Assembly (NCBI GenBank): GCA_004193285.1
Contig: SECP01000030.1
Coordinates: 38,808 to 102,807 of the forward strand
Reading direction: 5' to 3'
DNA: 64,000 nucleotides
DNA from: Myxococcales bacterium
Lineage (GTDB): Bacteria; Myxococcota_A; Polyangia; Polyangiales; Polyangiaceae
Shown: piece after piece, positions 32,757 to 41,115 of the stretch
How the letters are laid out: each line of letters starts with the position of its first letter
Position numbering within the stretch: position 1 is the first letter of the stretch
The notes under the pieces: model-generated
The model's database searches: none
Seen by the model: only the letters and a program-made list of their open reading frames with translations
What the model was told of the DNA's origin: nothing
Program-made: the position numbers and the translations under genes

Positions 32757-32782
32757 GCTCGGCGCTGTCACGCCGTGCGCGC

Positions 32783-32986
32783 TCACTCTTCGCGTTCGAT
32801 CCACACGTTCACCTCGCCTGGCTCATCCCCCGGCTCCACATGAACGACGCGTGGGCGACAGCAAACCGCGCAATCTTCAGTGTAAGTCTGCCGCTCGCCC
32901 CCGCCGAGGTCGATGGCAAGCTCGTCCGCTTGCCCGCAGAAGGGGCATTCGACGAGCGCAGAAGAGCGGCGCTTGCGAGTAGGCAC
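32783..32986 (-). CDS. CPXCG-motif small zinc protein
   Basis: A 67-residue protein of the CPXCG cysteine-rich family. It has VECPFCGQADELAIDLGGG and YTEDCAVCCRPRVVHVE, giving two CxxC pairs of a probable zinc ribbon, followed by VNVWIEREE typical of the C-terminus. Function unknown. The start is GTG 32986. CATACT lies 9 nt upstream as a possible -10, again suggesting a near-leaderless transcript. Confidence 0.85.
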   Translation of the reverse strand: MPTRKRRSSALVECPFCGQADELAIDLGGGERQTYTEDCAVCCRPRVVHVEPGDEPGEVNVWIEREE

Positions 32987-33111
32987 GGCTTTCGGAGTAT
33001 GCCGCGCGCGCTCGAAAAGACGACCGCTAAACTCGCGGCCGCGGCCTCTGTGGAGCGGGCTGGTCTAACGCCCAACGGTCGTGTCAGGCTCCCGGGCTCA
33101 CCGGCCCCACC

Positions 33112-33888
33112 ATGAGTCATCGAGCCATCACTTTCACCGCCCTAGGTCTCGCCCTCTTGCTCGCCGCGCCAGCGGCGTGCGGCGACAGCGCGGAGGGCCC
33201 CAACAACGCCGGCGGGAGCAGCTCGACCGAAGCGGGCAGCGGCGCGGCCGGTGAGCCCGACGCTGCGGACGGCGGGTTTACGTCCGCCGCGGGGATGCCG
33301 AGCGGCAACGGCGGGGCTCCGCCCGAAGCCGGCGCCACGTTCCAGGCGGGGGCCGGCGCCGCGATGAGCGAGGGCGGCGGCGGCAGCGGCAGCGGCGTTT
33401 GCGGCGCGGTGGAACAAGAGCAGGCGCTCGCCGAAGGCGTTCATGTCGTGGAGTGCACGCCCATCACGCACGCGACCAACCCGCCGTCCTCCGGCGAGCA
33501 CTACCCGGTGTGGGCGCCCTATGGCGAGCAAACCTTCGCGCTACCGCGAGGCTATTGGGTGCACAACCTCGAGCATGGCGCCGTCGTCGTTACGTACCAC
33601 TGCGAAGAGGGGTGCGAGGAGGATCTCGCCGCTGCGCGCGCTTGGCTCGCATCGCTCGAGCCGGATGCTACGTGCTCGGCCGGCCCTGCGCGCGTGCTGC
33701 TCGTCCCGGACCCGTTGCTGGACGTGCAGTGGGCCGCGAGCGCCTGGGGTTACACCCTGCGCGCCAATTGCTTCGACGCGGAGACGTTCTCCGCATTTTA
33801 CGAAGCCCACGTCGGCCAGCCGCCAGCGCCCGAGGCGAGCATTTGCACCGCTGGCGCCGCCATCAGCAGCACCGCCTGCGCCGAGTAG
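33112..33888 (+). CDS. DUF3105 lipoprotein
   Basis: A 258-residue lipoprotein. The signal peptide ends in LAAPAAC (Cys about 23), followed by a Gly/Ala/Ser-rich linker (about 28-95). The C-terminal domain (about 100-258) is DUF3105, recognised by THATNPPSSGEHYPVWAPYG and YWVHNLEHGAVVVTYHC, whose conserved His residues could bind a metal. Several paired cysteines suggest disulphides. The domain occurs in secreted or membrane proteins of unknown function. It is convergent with the next gene. Confidence 0.83.
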   Translation: MSHRAITFTALGLALLLAAPAACGDSAEGPNNAGGSSSTEAGSGAAGEPDAADGGFTSAAGMPSGNGGAPPEAGATFQAGAGAAMSEGGGGSGSGVCGAVEQEQALAEGVHVVECTPITHATNPPSSGEHYPVWAPYGEQTFALPRGYWVHNLEHGAVVVTYHCEEGCEEDLAAARAWLASLEPDATCSAGPARVLLVPDPLLDVQWAASAWGYTLRANCFDAETFSAFYEAHVGQPPAPEASICTAGAAISSTACAE

Positions 33889-33889
33889 C

Positions 33890-34258
33890 TCACCCGCACG
33901 TCCACGAAAAATCATCGATGCGCCAGCCTTGCAGGCAACTGCCGGCGGAGAGCGTCACCTTCGCCTTCCCCTTGGGCGAGAGACCGAACGGAGCTCGCTT
34001 GTCGAGCTTGCTAGTCTGCTTACCGTCCAAGTCCGTGCAGCGCACCGTGTAGTCCAAGCGACACGCGAAACCTTTTTGGCAATCGTTCGCGGCCTCGACC
34101 ACGAGCGCCTTGTCGATCGTCTCCTGCTGGAAAGAGACGCACGCGTCCGCCGTGGCGGGCTCGTCTTTCTCCGCGCCGGCCGAAATAGACGCCAACGCCG
34201 ACACCGCAAAGAACGAGAGAACGCGCGCGCCACGACGCGCCCAAGCTTGGCTTGCCAA
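33890..34258 (-). CDS. Small secreted hypothetical protein
   Basis: A 122-residue protein with an N-terminal signal peptide (RVLSFFAVSALASISAGA, cleavage about 28). The mature region has six cysteines (CVSFQQ, NDCQKGFACRLDYTVRCTD, GSCLQGW, TCG) and no recognised domain. The start is TTG 34258, preceded by a strong Shine-Dalgarno sequence AGGAGG 6 nt away, which fixes this start. It is divergent from the SDR gene across a 146-bp region. Function unknown. Confidence 0.75.
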   Translation of the reverse strand: MASQAWARRGARVLSFFAVSALASISAGAEKDEPATADACVSFQQETIDKALVVEAANDCQKGFACRLDYTVRCTDLDGKQTSKLDKRAPFGLSPKGKAKVTLSAGSCLQGWRIDDFSWTCG

Positions 34259-34368
34259 AGGTCACCTCCTCGGCTGACGACGCCAACGCAGCGTCGCGAG
34301 CTTGGTGAGAGACAGCGGTCCCCGCCGTCAGTTCCCAAAAACTTCGCCTGCCCGCAAAGAACCGCGCC

Positions 34369-34397
34369 TTGACGGCTCCGCTTTGCCCTCCTAGGCA
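34369..34397 (+). promoter_or_regulatory. Sigma-70-like promoter
   Basis: TTGACG (34369-34374), a 17-bp spacer and TAGGCA (34392-34397), then 7 nt to ATG 34405. This is the clearest -35/-10 pair in the window. The predicted start point is at or very near the start codon, and there is no Shine-Dalgarno sequence. Confidence 0.55.
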
Positions 34398-34404
34398 CTA
34401 GCTC

Positions 34405-35199
<795 letters not shown>

Positions 35200-35206
35200 C
35201 GGGGCC

Positions 35207-35233
35207 AAGCCGCTCCGCATCGGAGCGGCTTTA
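35207..35233 (+). terminator. Intrinsic terminator after SDR gene
   Basis: An 11-bp perfect stem AAGCCGCTCCG/CGGAGCGGCTT with a CAT loop, followed by TTAT. It starts 8 bp after the SDR stop and faces the convergent lipoprotein gene, for which it could also serve. It is the best terminator in the window. Confidence 0.75.
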
Positions 35234-35257
35234 TCTCGCGCCCACGCGCGCCACCGT

Positions 35258-35566
35258 TTACAGCAGCTCTTCGATCAGGTCCTGGCACATCGGGCAATTG
35301 TCGCTGAGCTCCGCGCAGGCCCAGCCTTGATCCAGGCAGTCGGTGCAGTCATCCAGGTGATTGCGCATGACGCTCGTATCGGTTTGGTCCTCGCAGCGGT
35401 CACTGCAGCGGTGCACGCTCAAGTCTCCATCCATGCAGGTGCGGAGCGTCTCGCACATTTGGTCGCAGTCGATGGCTTCGCCGATTTTGGAGCAGCCGCC
35501 GAGGAGCGAGAGGGAAGCGAGGCCGAGGAGGCCGGCGAGCGTGAGGTAACGAGAGAAGTGGCGCAT
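35258..35566 (-). CDS. Small Cys-rich lipoprotein
   Basis: A 102-residue lipoprotein starting MRHFSRYLTLAGLLGL, with lipobox SLLGGC (Cys 25). The mature chain has ten further cysteines in CxxxC, CxxC and similar spacings (CDQMCETLRTC, CSDRC, CTDC, CPMC), probably five disulphides in a helical fold. This pattern is common among myxobacterial secreted proteins of unknown function. AAAGGA 8 nt before the ATG is a good Shine-Dalgarno sequence. Confidence 0.8.
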   Translation of the reverse strand: MRHFSRYLTLAGLLGLASLSLLGGCSKIGEAIDCDQMCETLRTCMDGDLSVHRCSDRCEDQTDTSVMRNHLDDCTDCLDQGWACAELSDNCPMCQDLIEELL

Positions 35567-35753
35567 GGACTTGTTCCTTTTCTGCCCGCCGTTCGCGAGC
35601 ACGAAAGGCACACAGCAGGAAGCGTTCCAGCCCCATTTTTGGGCAAAAACGGCCACTGTACGGCGATTGTCCGCGCCGGGGCGGGTGACACGTGTCCGCC
35701 GCGGACACTTCGCGAATTTACCGAGCGTCGGGGTTCGGCTACACCGCGCGCCG

Positions 35754-37085
35754 ATGTCGCAAGTGGGGCCCAGCGTTTCGAAGCTGCTGCGCTTGGCATG
35801 GCCAGTGGCGCTGGCGCGGCTCGGCATCATGGGCATGGGAGTGGTAGACGTGATGGTGGTCGGCCAGTTCGCCCCCGCAGAGCTACCGTACCAAGCGCTC
35901 GGCTGGGCGCCGATCAACGTGCTCACGGTTGCGGGGATCGGGCTGCTGACGGGCGTGCAAGTGCTGGCGGCTCGGGGGCTCGGCGCGGGGCAGCCCACCG
36001 AAGCGGGAGCCGCGTGGCGCCGGGGGCTTGGGCTTTCGCTCGCGGCGGGCGTGCTCGCGGCGCTGCTCGTGCTCGGCGCGGGAGAGCAGCTGCTCACCAC
36101 GTTCGGGATCGCCCCGGAGCTGGCGAGGCCGGCCCTCCGCGTCACCCACATCTTGATGCTCTCGGTGCCGCTGCAGCTCATGTACGTCACGAGCGCGCTC
36201 TTTCTGGAGGCGCTGCAGCGGCCCTTGGCCGCGACGCTCGCCATGTGGTCGGCGAACGTCATCAACCTCGTCCTCAATTTGATTTTGGTGCCGAAGCTCG
36301 GGGCGGTCGGCTCGGCGTGGTGCACGGTGGGGGCGCGCTTCAGTTTGGCGGCGGTGATGCTGGTCTACATCTGGCGCCTGCGCGACGCGGAGAGCTTCGG
36401 GGTGCGGCGACCCGCGGCCCAGCCCAGCTATGGCGCGCTGCTACGCGTCGGCACGGCTGCGGCCATTAGCCACGCGGCGGAAGCGGGAGCCTTTTCGGGG
36501 ACGACCCTGCTCGCCGGGCGACAGGGTCCGGACGCGGTCGCTGCCTATCAAGTGCTGCTCAACGTGCTCTCGATCGTGTTCATGGTCTCGCTCGGTATGT
36601 CGAGCGCCACCGCCGTGCTCACGGCCGACTCGGTTGGCCGCCGGGACGAAGCCGGAGCAACCCGCGCGAGCTACCAGGGCGTGCTGCTCAACTGTGGCTT
36701 CATGGTCGTGGCGGCGCTGGTGTTGCTCGGGTTTTCGGGCCCTATCAGCCGCGCCTACACCGCCAATCTGGCGCTCGCCGCGACGCTCTCGAGCTTGATG
36801 TGGCTGGCGGCCCTCGCGATGGTGCCGGACGGCGTGCAGGTCGTCGCCGCTTCTGCGCTGCGCGCGCGCGGCGATGCCTGGTTCCCCACCTGGAGCCATT
36901 TGGTCGCGTACGTTGGCGTGATGCCGCCGCTAGCCTACTGGCTCGGGGAAGCGCAGGGCAGAGGAGTCGCCGGGCTCGTCTTGGCGATCTTCTGGTCGAG
37001 CGTGCTCTCCAGCGCGGTGTTATGTTCGCGGCTGTGGTGGCTGCACCTCAAAACTCTTCGTCTCGAGCAAACCCGTGAGCCGTAG
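35754..37085 (+). CDS. MATE-family efflux transporter
   Basis: A 443-residue inner-membrane exporter with about twelve helices arranged as two MatE halves. The first half shows LARLGIMGMGVVDVMVVGQF and TGVQVLAARGLGAG, and the second repeats the pattern with VSLGMSSATAVLTADSVGRRD. MATE proteins export drugs or metabolites in exchange for Na+ or H+. Length is typical. ATG 35754 is chosen; the frame upstream of it overlaps the lipoprotein leader and has no membrane character. Its 3' end overlaps the PhyH gene start by 11 bp, suggesting co-translation and a shared metabolite. Confidence 0.9.
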   Translation: MSQVGPSVSKLLRLAWPVALARLGIMGMGVVDVMVVGQFAPAELPYQALGWAPINVLTVAGIGLLTGVQVLAARGLGAGQPTEAGAAWRRGLGLSLAAGVLAALLVLGAGEQLLTTFGIAPELARPALRVTHILMLSVPLQLMYVTSALFLEALQRPLAATLAMWSANVINLVLNLILVPKLGAVGSAWCTVGARFSLAAVMLVYIWRLRDAESFGVRRPAAQPSYGALLRVGTAAAISHAAEAGAFSGTTLLAGRQGPDAVAAYQVLLNVLSIVFMVSLGMSSATAVLTADSVGRRDEAGATRASYQGVLLNCGFMVVAALVLLGFSGPISRAYTANLALAATLSSLMWLAALAMVPDGVQVVAASALRARGDAWFPTWSHLVAYVGVMPPLAYWLGEAQGRGVAGLVLAIFWSSVLSSAVLCSRLWWLHLKTLRLEQTREP

Positions 37086-37920
37086 CGGAAACGACTTCAT
37101 CCTGCGCCCCGAGCAACTCAGCGCCTACCAGCGGGACGGTTACCTCGTGCTGGAAGACGTCGTGACAGAGGCGGAGCTGGGAGCAATCGAGCCTACGTTC
37201 CAGCGCTTCATCGAAGGTCGCGTCCCCGGCATGGGGCGAGATTTTTGCGACATGAGCGGCCCTTACGGTCGCGCCTTCGAGGACTTCAACCTCGTCAACG
37301 CCGTGCTCCCGCGCGTGTACGACCCGTCGCTCGTGGGCAACGTCTTCGAGCAGCGCGCCTCGTCCATCGCGCGGCAGCTGATGGGGGCGGACGCGACGTT
37401 GGACTACGATCAGTTCCTGGCCAAGCGCCCGCGCCGGCCCGGCGCCGTGTTCGCGTGGCATCAAGACCTCGGCTACTGGCCCACCGGTACGCCCGACACG
37501 CGCACCGTCACCTGCTCGCTCGCGCTCGACGACGCGACGCCCGCAAACGGCTGCCTCCAAGTCGTCCCGGGCTCGCACCGGGAGCCGAGGCTCCGTGCCC
37601 ATCGGCCCTCTGCTTGGTCCACGTCTCCGGAGCTGAGGGAAGAGGCCCACACCCTGACCGTCGAGCTCGGCCCGAACGACGCGGTCGTGTCGCTGCCGGT
37701 GAAGCGCGGCAGTATCAGCGTGCACGACGAGCGCATCGTGCACGGGTCTCCCGGTAATGGGACGAGCGGCTGGCGGCGCACGTACGTCGTCGCGCACCGG
37801 AGCCGCGCGACCGTGGATTACGAGCGGAGCATCGGCTTCACGCACTCACACAACGACGTCATCAGCTGGAAGACGCACTTGCAGGCGCTGGAGCCCACCG
37901 CGGCTCACGCCGGCTCGTGA
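37075..37920 (+). CDS. Phytanoyl-CoA dioxygenase (PhyH) family protein
   Basis: A 281-residue Fe(II)/2-oxoglutarate-dependent oxygenase. The iron facial triad is H129 and D131 in FAWHQDLGYW and the distal His about 223 in RIVHGSPGN. The 2-oxoglutarate-binding Arg is probably at 234-235 (GWRRTYVV). The N-terminal YQRDGYLVLEDVV block and LDDATPANGCLQVVPGSHR are typical of the family. Such enzymes hydroxylate small molecules in secondary or fatty-acid metabolism; substrate unknown. It starts at GTG 37075 inside the end of the MATE gene. Its 3' end overlaps a convergent gene by 16 bp. Confidence 0.9.
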   Translation: MSRSGNDFILRPEQLSAYQRDGYLVLEDVVTEAELGAIEPTFQRFIEGRVPGMGRDFCDMSGPYGRAFEDFNLVNAVLPRVYDPSLVGNVFEQRASSIARQLMGADATLDYDQFLAKRPRRPGAVFAWHQDLGYWPTGTPDTRTVTCSLALDDATPANGCLQVVPGSHREPRLRAHRPSAWSTSPELREEAHTLTVELGPNDAVVSLPVKRGSISVHDERIVHGSPGNGTSGWRRTYVVAHRSRATVDYERSIGFTHSHNDVISWKTHLQALEPTAAHAGS

Positions 37921-38291
37921 CAGCACGCTTCGATGTTGTGGCCATCCGGATCCAGGACGAACGCGCCGTAGTAGTGCTGGTGGTAGTGCGGCCGTAGCCC
38001 CGGCGGCCCGTTGTCTTTGCCCCCGGCGGCGATCGCGGCTCGATAAAACTCGTCCACCACGGCGCGGCTGTTCGCGCGGAACGCGATGTGAATGCGCGGG
38101 GTCTGAGGAACACCTTGGTGCAGCCAGAAATCCGGCTTGGAAGGTACGCCCAGGCCGAGCACCACCACCCCGCCCGTGAACTCGGTCGGCACTTCCATGA
38201 GCACCTGGTAGCCGAGCGGTGCCAAGGCACGTTCGTAGAATTTACGGCTCGCGGCTGGGTCCGTCATGCTGAGCCCGGTGTGATCAATCAT
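37905..38291 (-). CDS. VOC/glyoxalase-superfamily protein
   Basis: A 128-residue protein of the vicinal-oxygen-chelate fold, one complete pair of beta-alpha-beta-beta-beta modules. It begins MIDHTGLSMTDPAASRKFYE, with a conserved His, and later has IHIAFRANSRAVVDEFYRAA and YGAFVLDPDGHNIEACCHE, including the typical DPDG and terminal Glu. It may be a dioxygenase, a lyase or a resistance protein. The start at MIDH is where family similarity begins. Confidence 0.88.
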   Translation of the reverse strand: MIDHTGLSMTDPAASRKFYERALAPLGYQVLMEVPTEFTGGVVVLGLGVPSKPDFWLHQGVPQTPRIHIAFRANSRAVVDEFYRAAIAAGGKDNGPPGLRPHYHQHYYGAFVLDPDGHNIEACCHEPA

Positions 38292-38394
38292 GGCAGCTTG
38301 GTCTACCAAACCGCCCCGTGTGAGGGAAGACCCCGGGCCGCCGCCCACGACTTAAGGCCTGCTGCGCCTTGCCGTTACCAGTGGCAGGGATCTG

Positions 38395-39651
38395 ATGCGT
38401 AAGCTGACTCGTCGCAGTCTGTTCGGTCTTGGTGTGCCTCTGCCTCTGTACCTTTGCGGCTGCAGCGACGACGAGAAGGCGCCCTCGACCGCCGACCCCA
38501 CCGCGGACGAAGACATCGAGATCTTTTCGTGGTGGATCGCGCCGGGCGAAGCGGACGCGTTCGACGCGCTGGTCTCCCTGCACGAGTCGTCTCACCCGCA
38601 CCAGCGCCCGTACAACGCCGCCATCGAGTCCGGCGAGCGTGCGCGCGAGGTGCTCGCCGAGCGACTTCAGGCGGGTGAGCCGCCCGACATTTACCAAGAG
38701 AACGTCTACAACCTCGGCACCGTGATGGCCCAAAATCCGAACAGCCTCATTCCGCTGGATGACTTGTTCGAAGAGCTCGGCTTGTCGAGCGTCGTGGTGC
38801 CGGAGGTCCTCGCGGACGTCACCTTCGACGGCAAGATCTACTCGATGCCGGTCAACATTCACCGGGAAAACGCGGTTCACTACAACAAGAAGATCTTCGA
38901 GGACCTCGGGCTCGCCATCCCCACCACGCTCGAGGAGCTGCTCGCAGCCTGCGAGACACTCAAGGCCGCCGGCATCACCCCGCTCGCTACCTCGCACGAA
39001 GGCTGGGTGCAGCGCATCTTGTTCCAAGCCTTGCACGCCGCCATCATCGGCGCGCAGCCGTTCGCGGACTACCTCACCGCAAGCTCGCCGACCGAGGACG
39101 CTCGCTTGGAGGACGCCATCGACCTCCTGGACGAGGTGCTCGGCAAGTACGTGAACGAGTCCGCGGGTGACGAAGGCTTCGGCTGGGCCGACGCCGCGCA
39201 GCTGGTGCTGGACGGCAAAGCCGCGATGTTCATCCATGGCGATTGGGCCAAAGGCTACTTGGTGCAGCTGGGCTGGAAGCCAGGCGAGGGCTTCGGCGTG
39301 TTCGCCATGCCAGGCGCGACCGACTTGTTTTTTTACGGCGTGGATGTGTTCGCCCTCGTGAAGGGCAGCCAGCACGCGACGGCCGCGCGAGACTTCTTGC
39401 GCACGGTGGCGTCCAAAGCGGGCCAGCTCGCGTTCAACGAAATCAAGGGCTCCAGCCCGGTTCGTCTGGACGTCGACGAAAGCAAGCTAGACATCGTGGC
39501 GCAAGGCACGCTGCGCGACTTGCGAGACGCGAAGGTGCGGCTCCTCGTGCGGCGCCGCGAGGAGTGGGATCTTGCCCTCGGCGCGTTCGCGCTGGACCGT
39601 GACAAGGACGCGCTGAGGCAGGTCCTCGTCGACTTTCCTCCGCTGCCCTGA
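38395..39651 (+). CDS. ABC sugar-type substrate-binding lipoprotein, orphan
   Basis: A 418-residue extracellular solute-binding protein (family 1, sugar type). The leader MRKLTRRSLFGLG combines a Tat-like RR motif with a lipobox (LYLCGC, Cys about 23). The mature protein shows IEIFSWWIAPGEADAFDALV, PDIYQENVYNLGTVM, NKKIFEDLGLAIPTTLEEL and AAMFIHGDWAKGYL, all typical. It should bind a carbohydrate at the membrane and hand it to a permease, but no ABC permease or ATPase gene is nearby. It either serves a distant transporter or has a sensing role. Confidence 0.9.
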   Translation: MRKLTRRSLFGLGVPLPLYLCGCSDDEKAPSTADPTADEDIEIFSWWIAPGEADAFDALVSLHESSHPHQRPYNAAIESGERAREVLAERLQAGEPPDIYQENVYNLGTVMAQNPNSLIPLDDLFEELGLSSVVVPEVLADVTFDGKIYSMPVNIHRENAVHYNKKIFEDLGLAIPTTLEELLAACETLKAAGITPLATSHEGWVQRILFQALHAAIIGAQPFADYLTASSPTEDARLEDAIDLLDEVLGKYVNESAGDEGFGWADAAQLVLDGKAAMFIHGDWAKGYLVQLGWKPGEGFGVFAMPGATDLFFYGVDVFALVKGSQHATAARDFLRTVASKAGQLAFNEIKGSSPVRLDVDESKLDIVAQGTLRDLRDAKVRLLVRRREEWDLALGAFALDRDKDALRQVLVDFPPLP

Positions 39652-39662
39652 AAGATCCGCGG

Positions 39663-39668
39663 CATAGT
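39663..39668 (+). promoter_or_regulatory. -10-like CATAGT, 8 nt before ATG
   Basis: CATAGT, then CCGGCCTC, then ATG 39677. It is close to the TATAGT-CCGCGCCCC-ATG arrangement before the menB-like gene 450 bp downstream. Confidence 0.4.
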
Positions 39669-39676
39669 CCGGCCTC

Positions 39677-40111
39677 ATGCCGGCTTCGCCCGACGACGAC
39701 TTCAGCGCCTTTCGTGGGCAGGAGCACATGTTCTTCGGGCTGAAAGACCCGTTCGGCTTGATCCGGAGCGAGGTGGAGGACGCCCTTCGCCAGCAGATCG
39801 CGGATACGGAGGTGGTGTCCGTCGCCACGCTCGGCGAGCCAAAATTCCTGACCCTCGGGCGCAAGACGGAGGACACGCAAGTCGTCCTCACGCACTTTGC
39901 GTTCGCGGTGCGGGCGAAGCTGACGGTGCTCTTCGACGAGCGTCGCAAGGGCGAGGTCATCGAAGCGCTGCTCACCTTCCTCTTCGGCGATGTGGACGGG
40001 CCGGACAAGCGCTTCCGCCGCTTCATCGACGTGCACGAAGAGGCTGACCGCGGCTTCGACGACGCGGTGTTCAAGGAGCGGTTTCTCGCCTTCCGGCAGA
40101 GCGCGAAGTGA
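39677..40111 (+). CDS. Hypothetical protein
   Basis: A 144-residue soluble protein with no motif I recognise. Predicted mixed alpha/beta: SEVEDALRQQIADTEVVSV and later HFAFAVRAKLTVLFDERRK and EVIEALLTFLFGDVDG. There is no signal peptide. It lies 18 bp before the menB-like gene but each appears to have its own -10-like element. Confidence 0.72.
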   Translation: MPASPDDDFSAFRGQEHMFFGLKDPFGLIRSEVEDALRQQIADTEVVSVATLGEPKFLTLGRKTEDTQVVLTHFAFAVRAKLTVLFDERRKGEVIEALLTFLFGDVDGPDKRFRRFIDVHEEADRGFDDAVFKERFLAFRQSAK

Positions 40112-40114
40112 CGC

Positions 40115-40120
40115 TATAGT
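40115..40120 (+). promoter_or_regulatory. TATAGT -10-like element, 9 nt before ATG
   Basis: TATAGT is close to the sigma-70 -10 consensus. It is followed by CCGCGCCCC and ATG 40130, leaving room for only a 2-3 nt leader. Confidence 0.5.
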
Positions 40121-40129
40121 CCGCGCCCC

Positions 40130-41038
40130 ATGACCCGCAGCGCCGTTTCCGACATCTTCGATGCCGACCAGTGGCAAAAGGTGGAGGGCTTCGAGTTCGA
40201 GGACATCACCTACCACCGCGCGCGCGAGGTCGGCGCCGTGCGCATTGCGTTCGACCGCCCCGAGGTCCGCAACGCCTTTCGTCCGAAGACGGTGGACGAG
40301 CTGTACACCGCGCTCGAGCACGCGCGCACCTGGAGCGACGTGGGCGCGGTCCTCATCACCGGCAACGGCCCCTCGCCGAAGGACGGCGGGTGGGCGTTCT
40401 GCTCCGGCGGCGATCAGCGCATCCGCGGTAAGGACGGCTACAAGTACGAGGGCGCGGAGGGAGCGCCGGTGGACGCCGCGCGCCTCGGGCGGCTGCATAT
40501 CTTGGAGGTGCAGCGGCTGATCCGCTTCTCACCCAAAGTGGTGATTGCGGTGGTGCCCGGTTGGGCGGTTGGGGGCGGGCACAGCCTGCACGTGGTGTGT
40601 GACCTCACGATCGCGAGCCAAGAGCACGCCATCTTCAAGCAAACCGATCCGGACGTCGCGAGCTTCGACAGCGGCTACGGCTCCGCGTTGCTCGCGCGGC
40701 AGGTCGGACAAAAGCGCGCGCGGGAGATCTTCTTCCTCGGCAAGAATTACAGCGCGCAGGAGGCCTTCGAGATGGGCATGGTCAACGCGGTCGTCCCCCA
40801 CGCGGAGCTGGAGAAGACCGCGCTGGAGTGGTGCGACCTCATCCTGCAAAAGAGCCCGACTGCGATACGCATGCTCAAGTACGGCTTCAATTTGCCGGAC
40901 GAAGGGCTCGTCGGGCAGCAGCTGTTCGCGGGTGAGGCCACCCGGCTCGCCTACGGCACCGAAGAAGCGACAGAGGGGCGGGACGCCTTCCTGCAAAAGC
41001 GCAAGCCGGATTTCGACAAGTTTCCCTGGCATTACTGA
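40130..41038 (+). CDS. menB: 1,4-dihydroxy-2-naphthoyl-CoA synthase
   Basis: A 302-residue crotonase-fold enzyme that closes the second ring in menaquinone synthesis, converting O-succinylbenzoyl-CoA to 1,4-dihydroxy-2-naphthoyl-CoA. Typical blocks are VRIAFDRPEVRNAFRPKTVD, GWAFCSGGDQRIRGKDGYKY, the oxyanion-hole region VVPGWAVGGGHSLHVVCDLT, SFDSGYGSALLARQVGQKRA and KSPTAIRMLKYGFN. Length is near the family norm of 285, with a short N-terminal extension. No other men gene is nearby. The assignment to MenB over other crotonases rests on the SGYGSALLARQVG and KDGYKY blocks. Confidence 0.92.
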   Translation: MTRSAVSDIFDADQWQKVEGFEFEDITYHRAREVGAVRIAFDRPEVRNAFRPKTVDELYTALEHARTWSDVGAVLITGNGPSPKDGGWAFCSGGDQRIRGKDGYKYEGAEGAPVDAARLGRLHILEVQRLIRFSPKVVIAVVPGWAVGGGHSLHVVCDLTIASQEHAIFKQTDPDVASFDSGYGSALLARQVGQKRAREIFFLGKNYSAQEAFEMGMVNAVVPHAELEKTALEWCDLILQKSPTAIRMLKYGFNLPDEGLVGQQLFAGEATRLAYGTEEATEGRDAFLQKRKPDFDKFPWHY

Positions 41039-41098
41039 GGTTTCTCAGCCGTTTTACGTGCCTTCGTGAGCCGGGTAGCCACCGGGCGCTCGGCTCGG

Positions 41099-41104
41099 TA
41101 GCCT
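41099..41104 (+). promoter_or_regulatory. TAnnnT -10-like element, 11 nt before ATG
   Basis: TAGCCT, then GAGAAGGCTGC, then ATG 41116. The spacer is longer than at the other sites, giving a leader of about 4-5 nt. Confidence 0.35.
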
Positions 41105-41115
41105 GAGAAGGCTGC

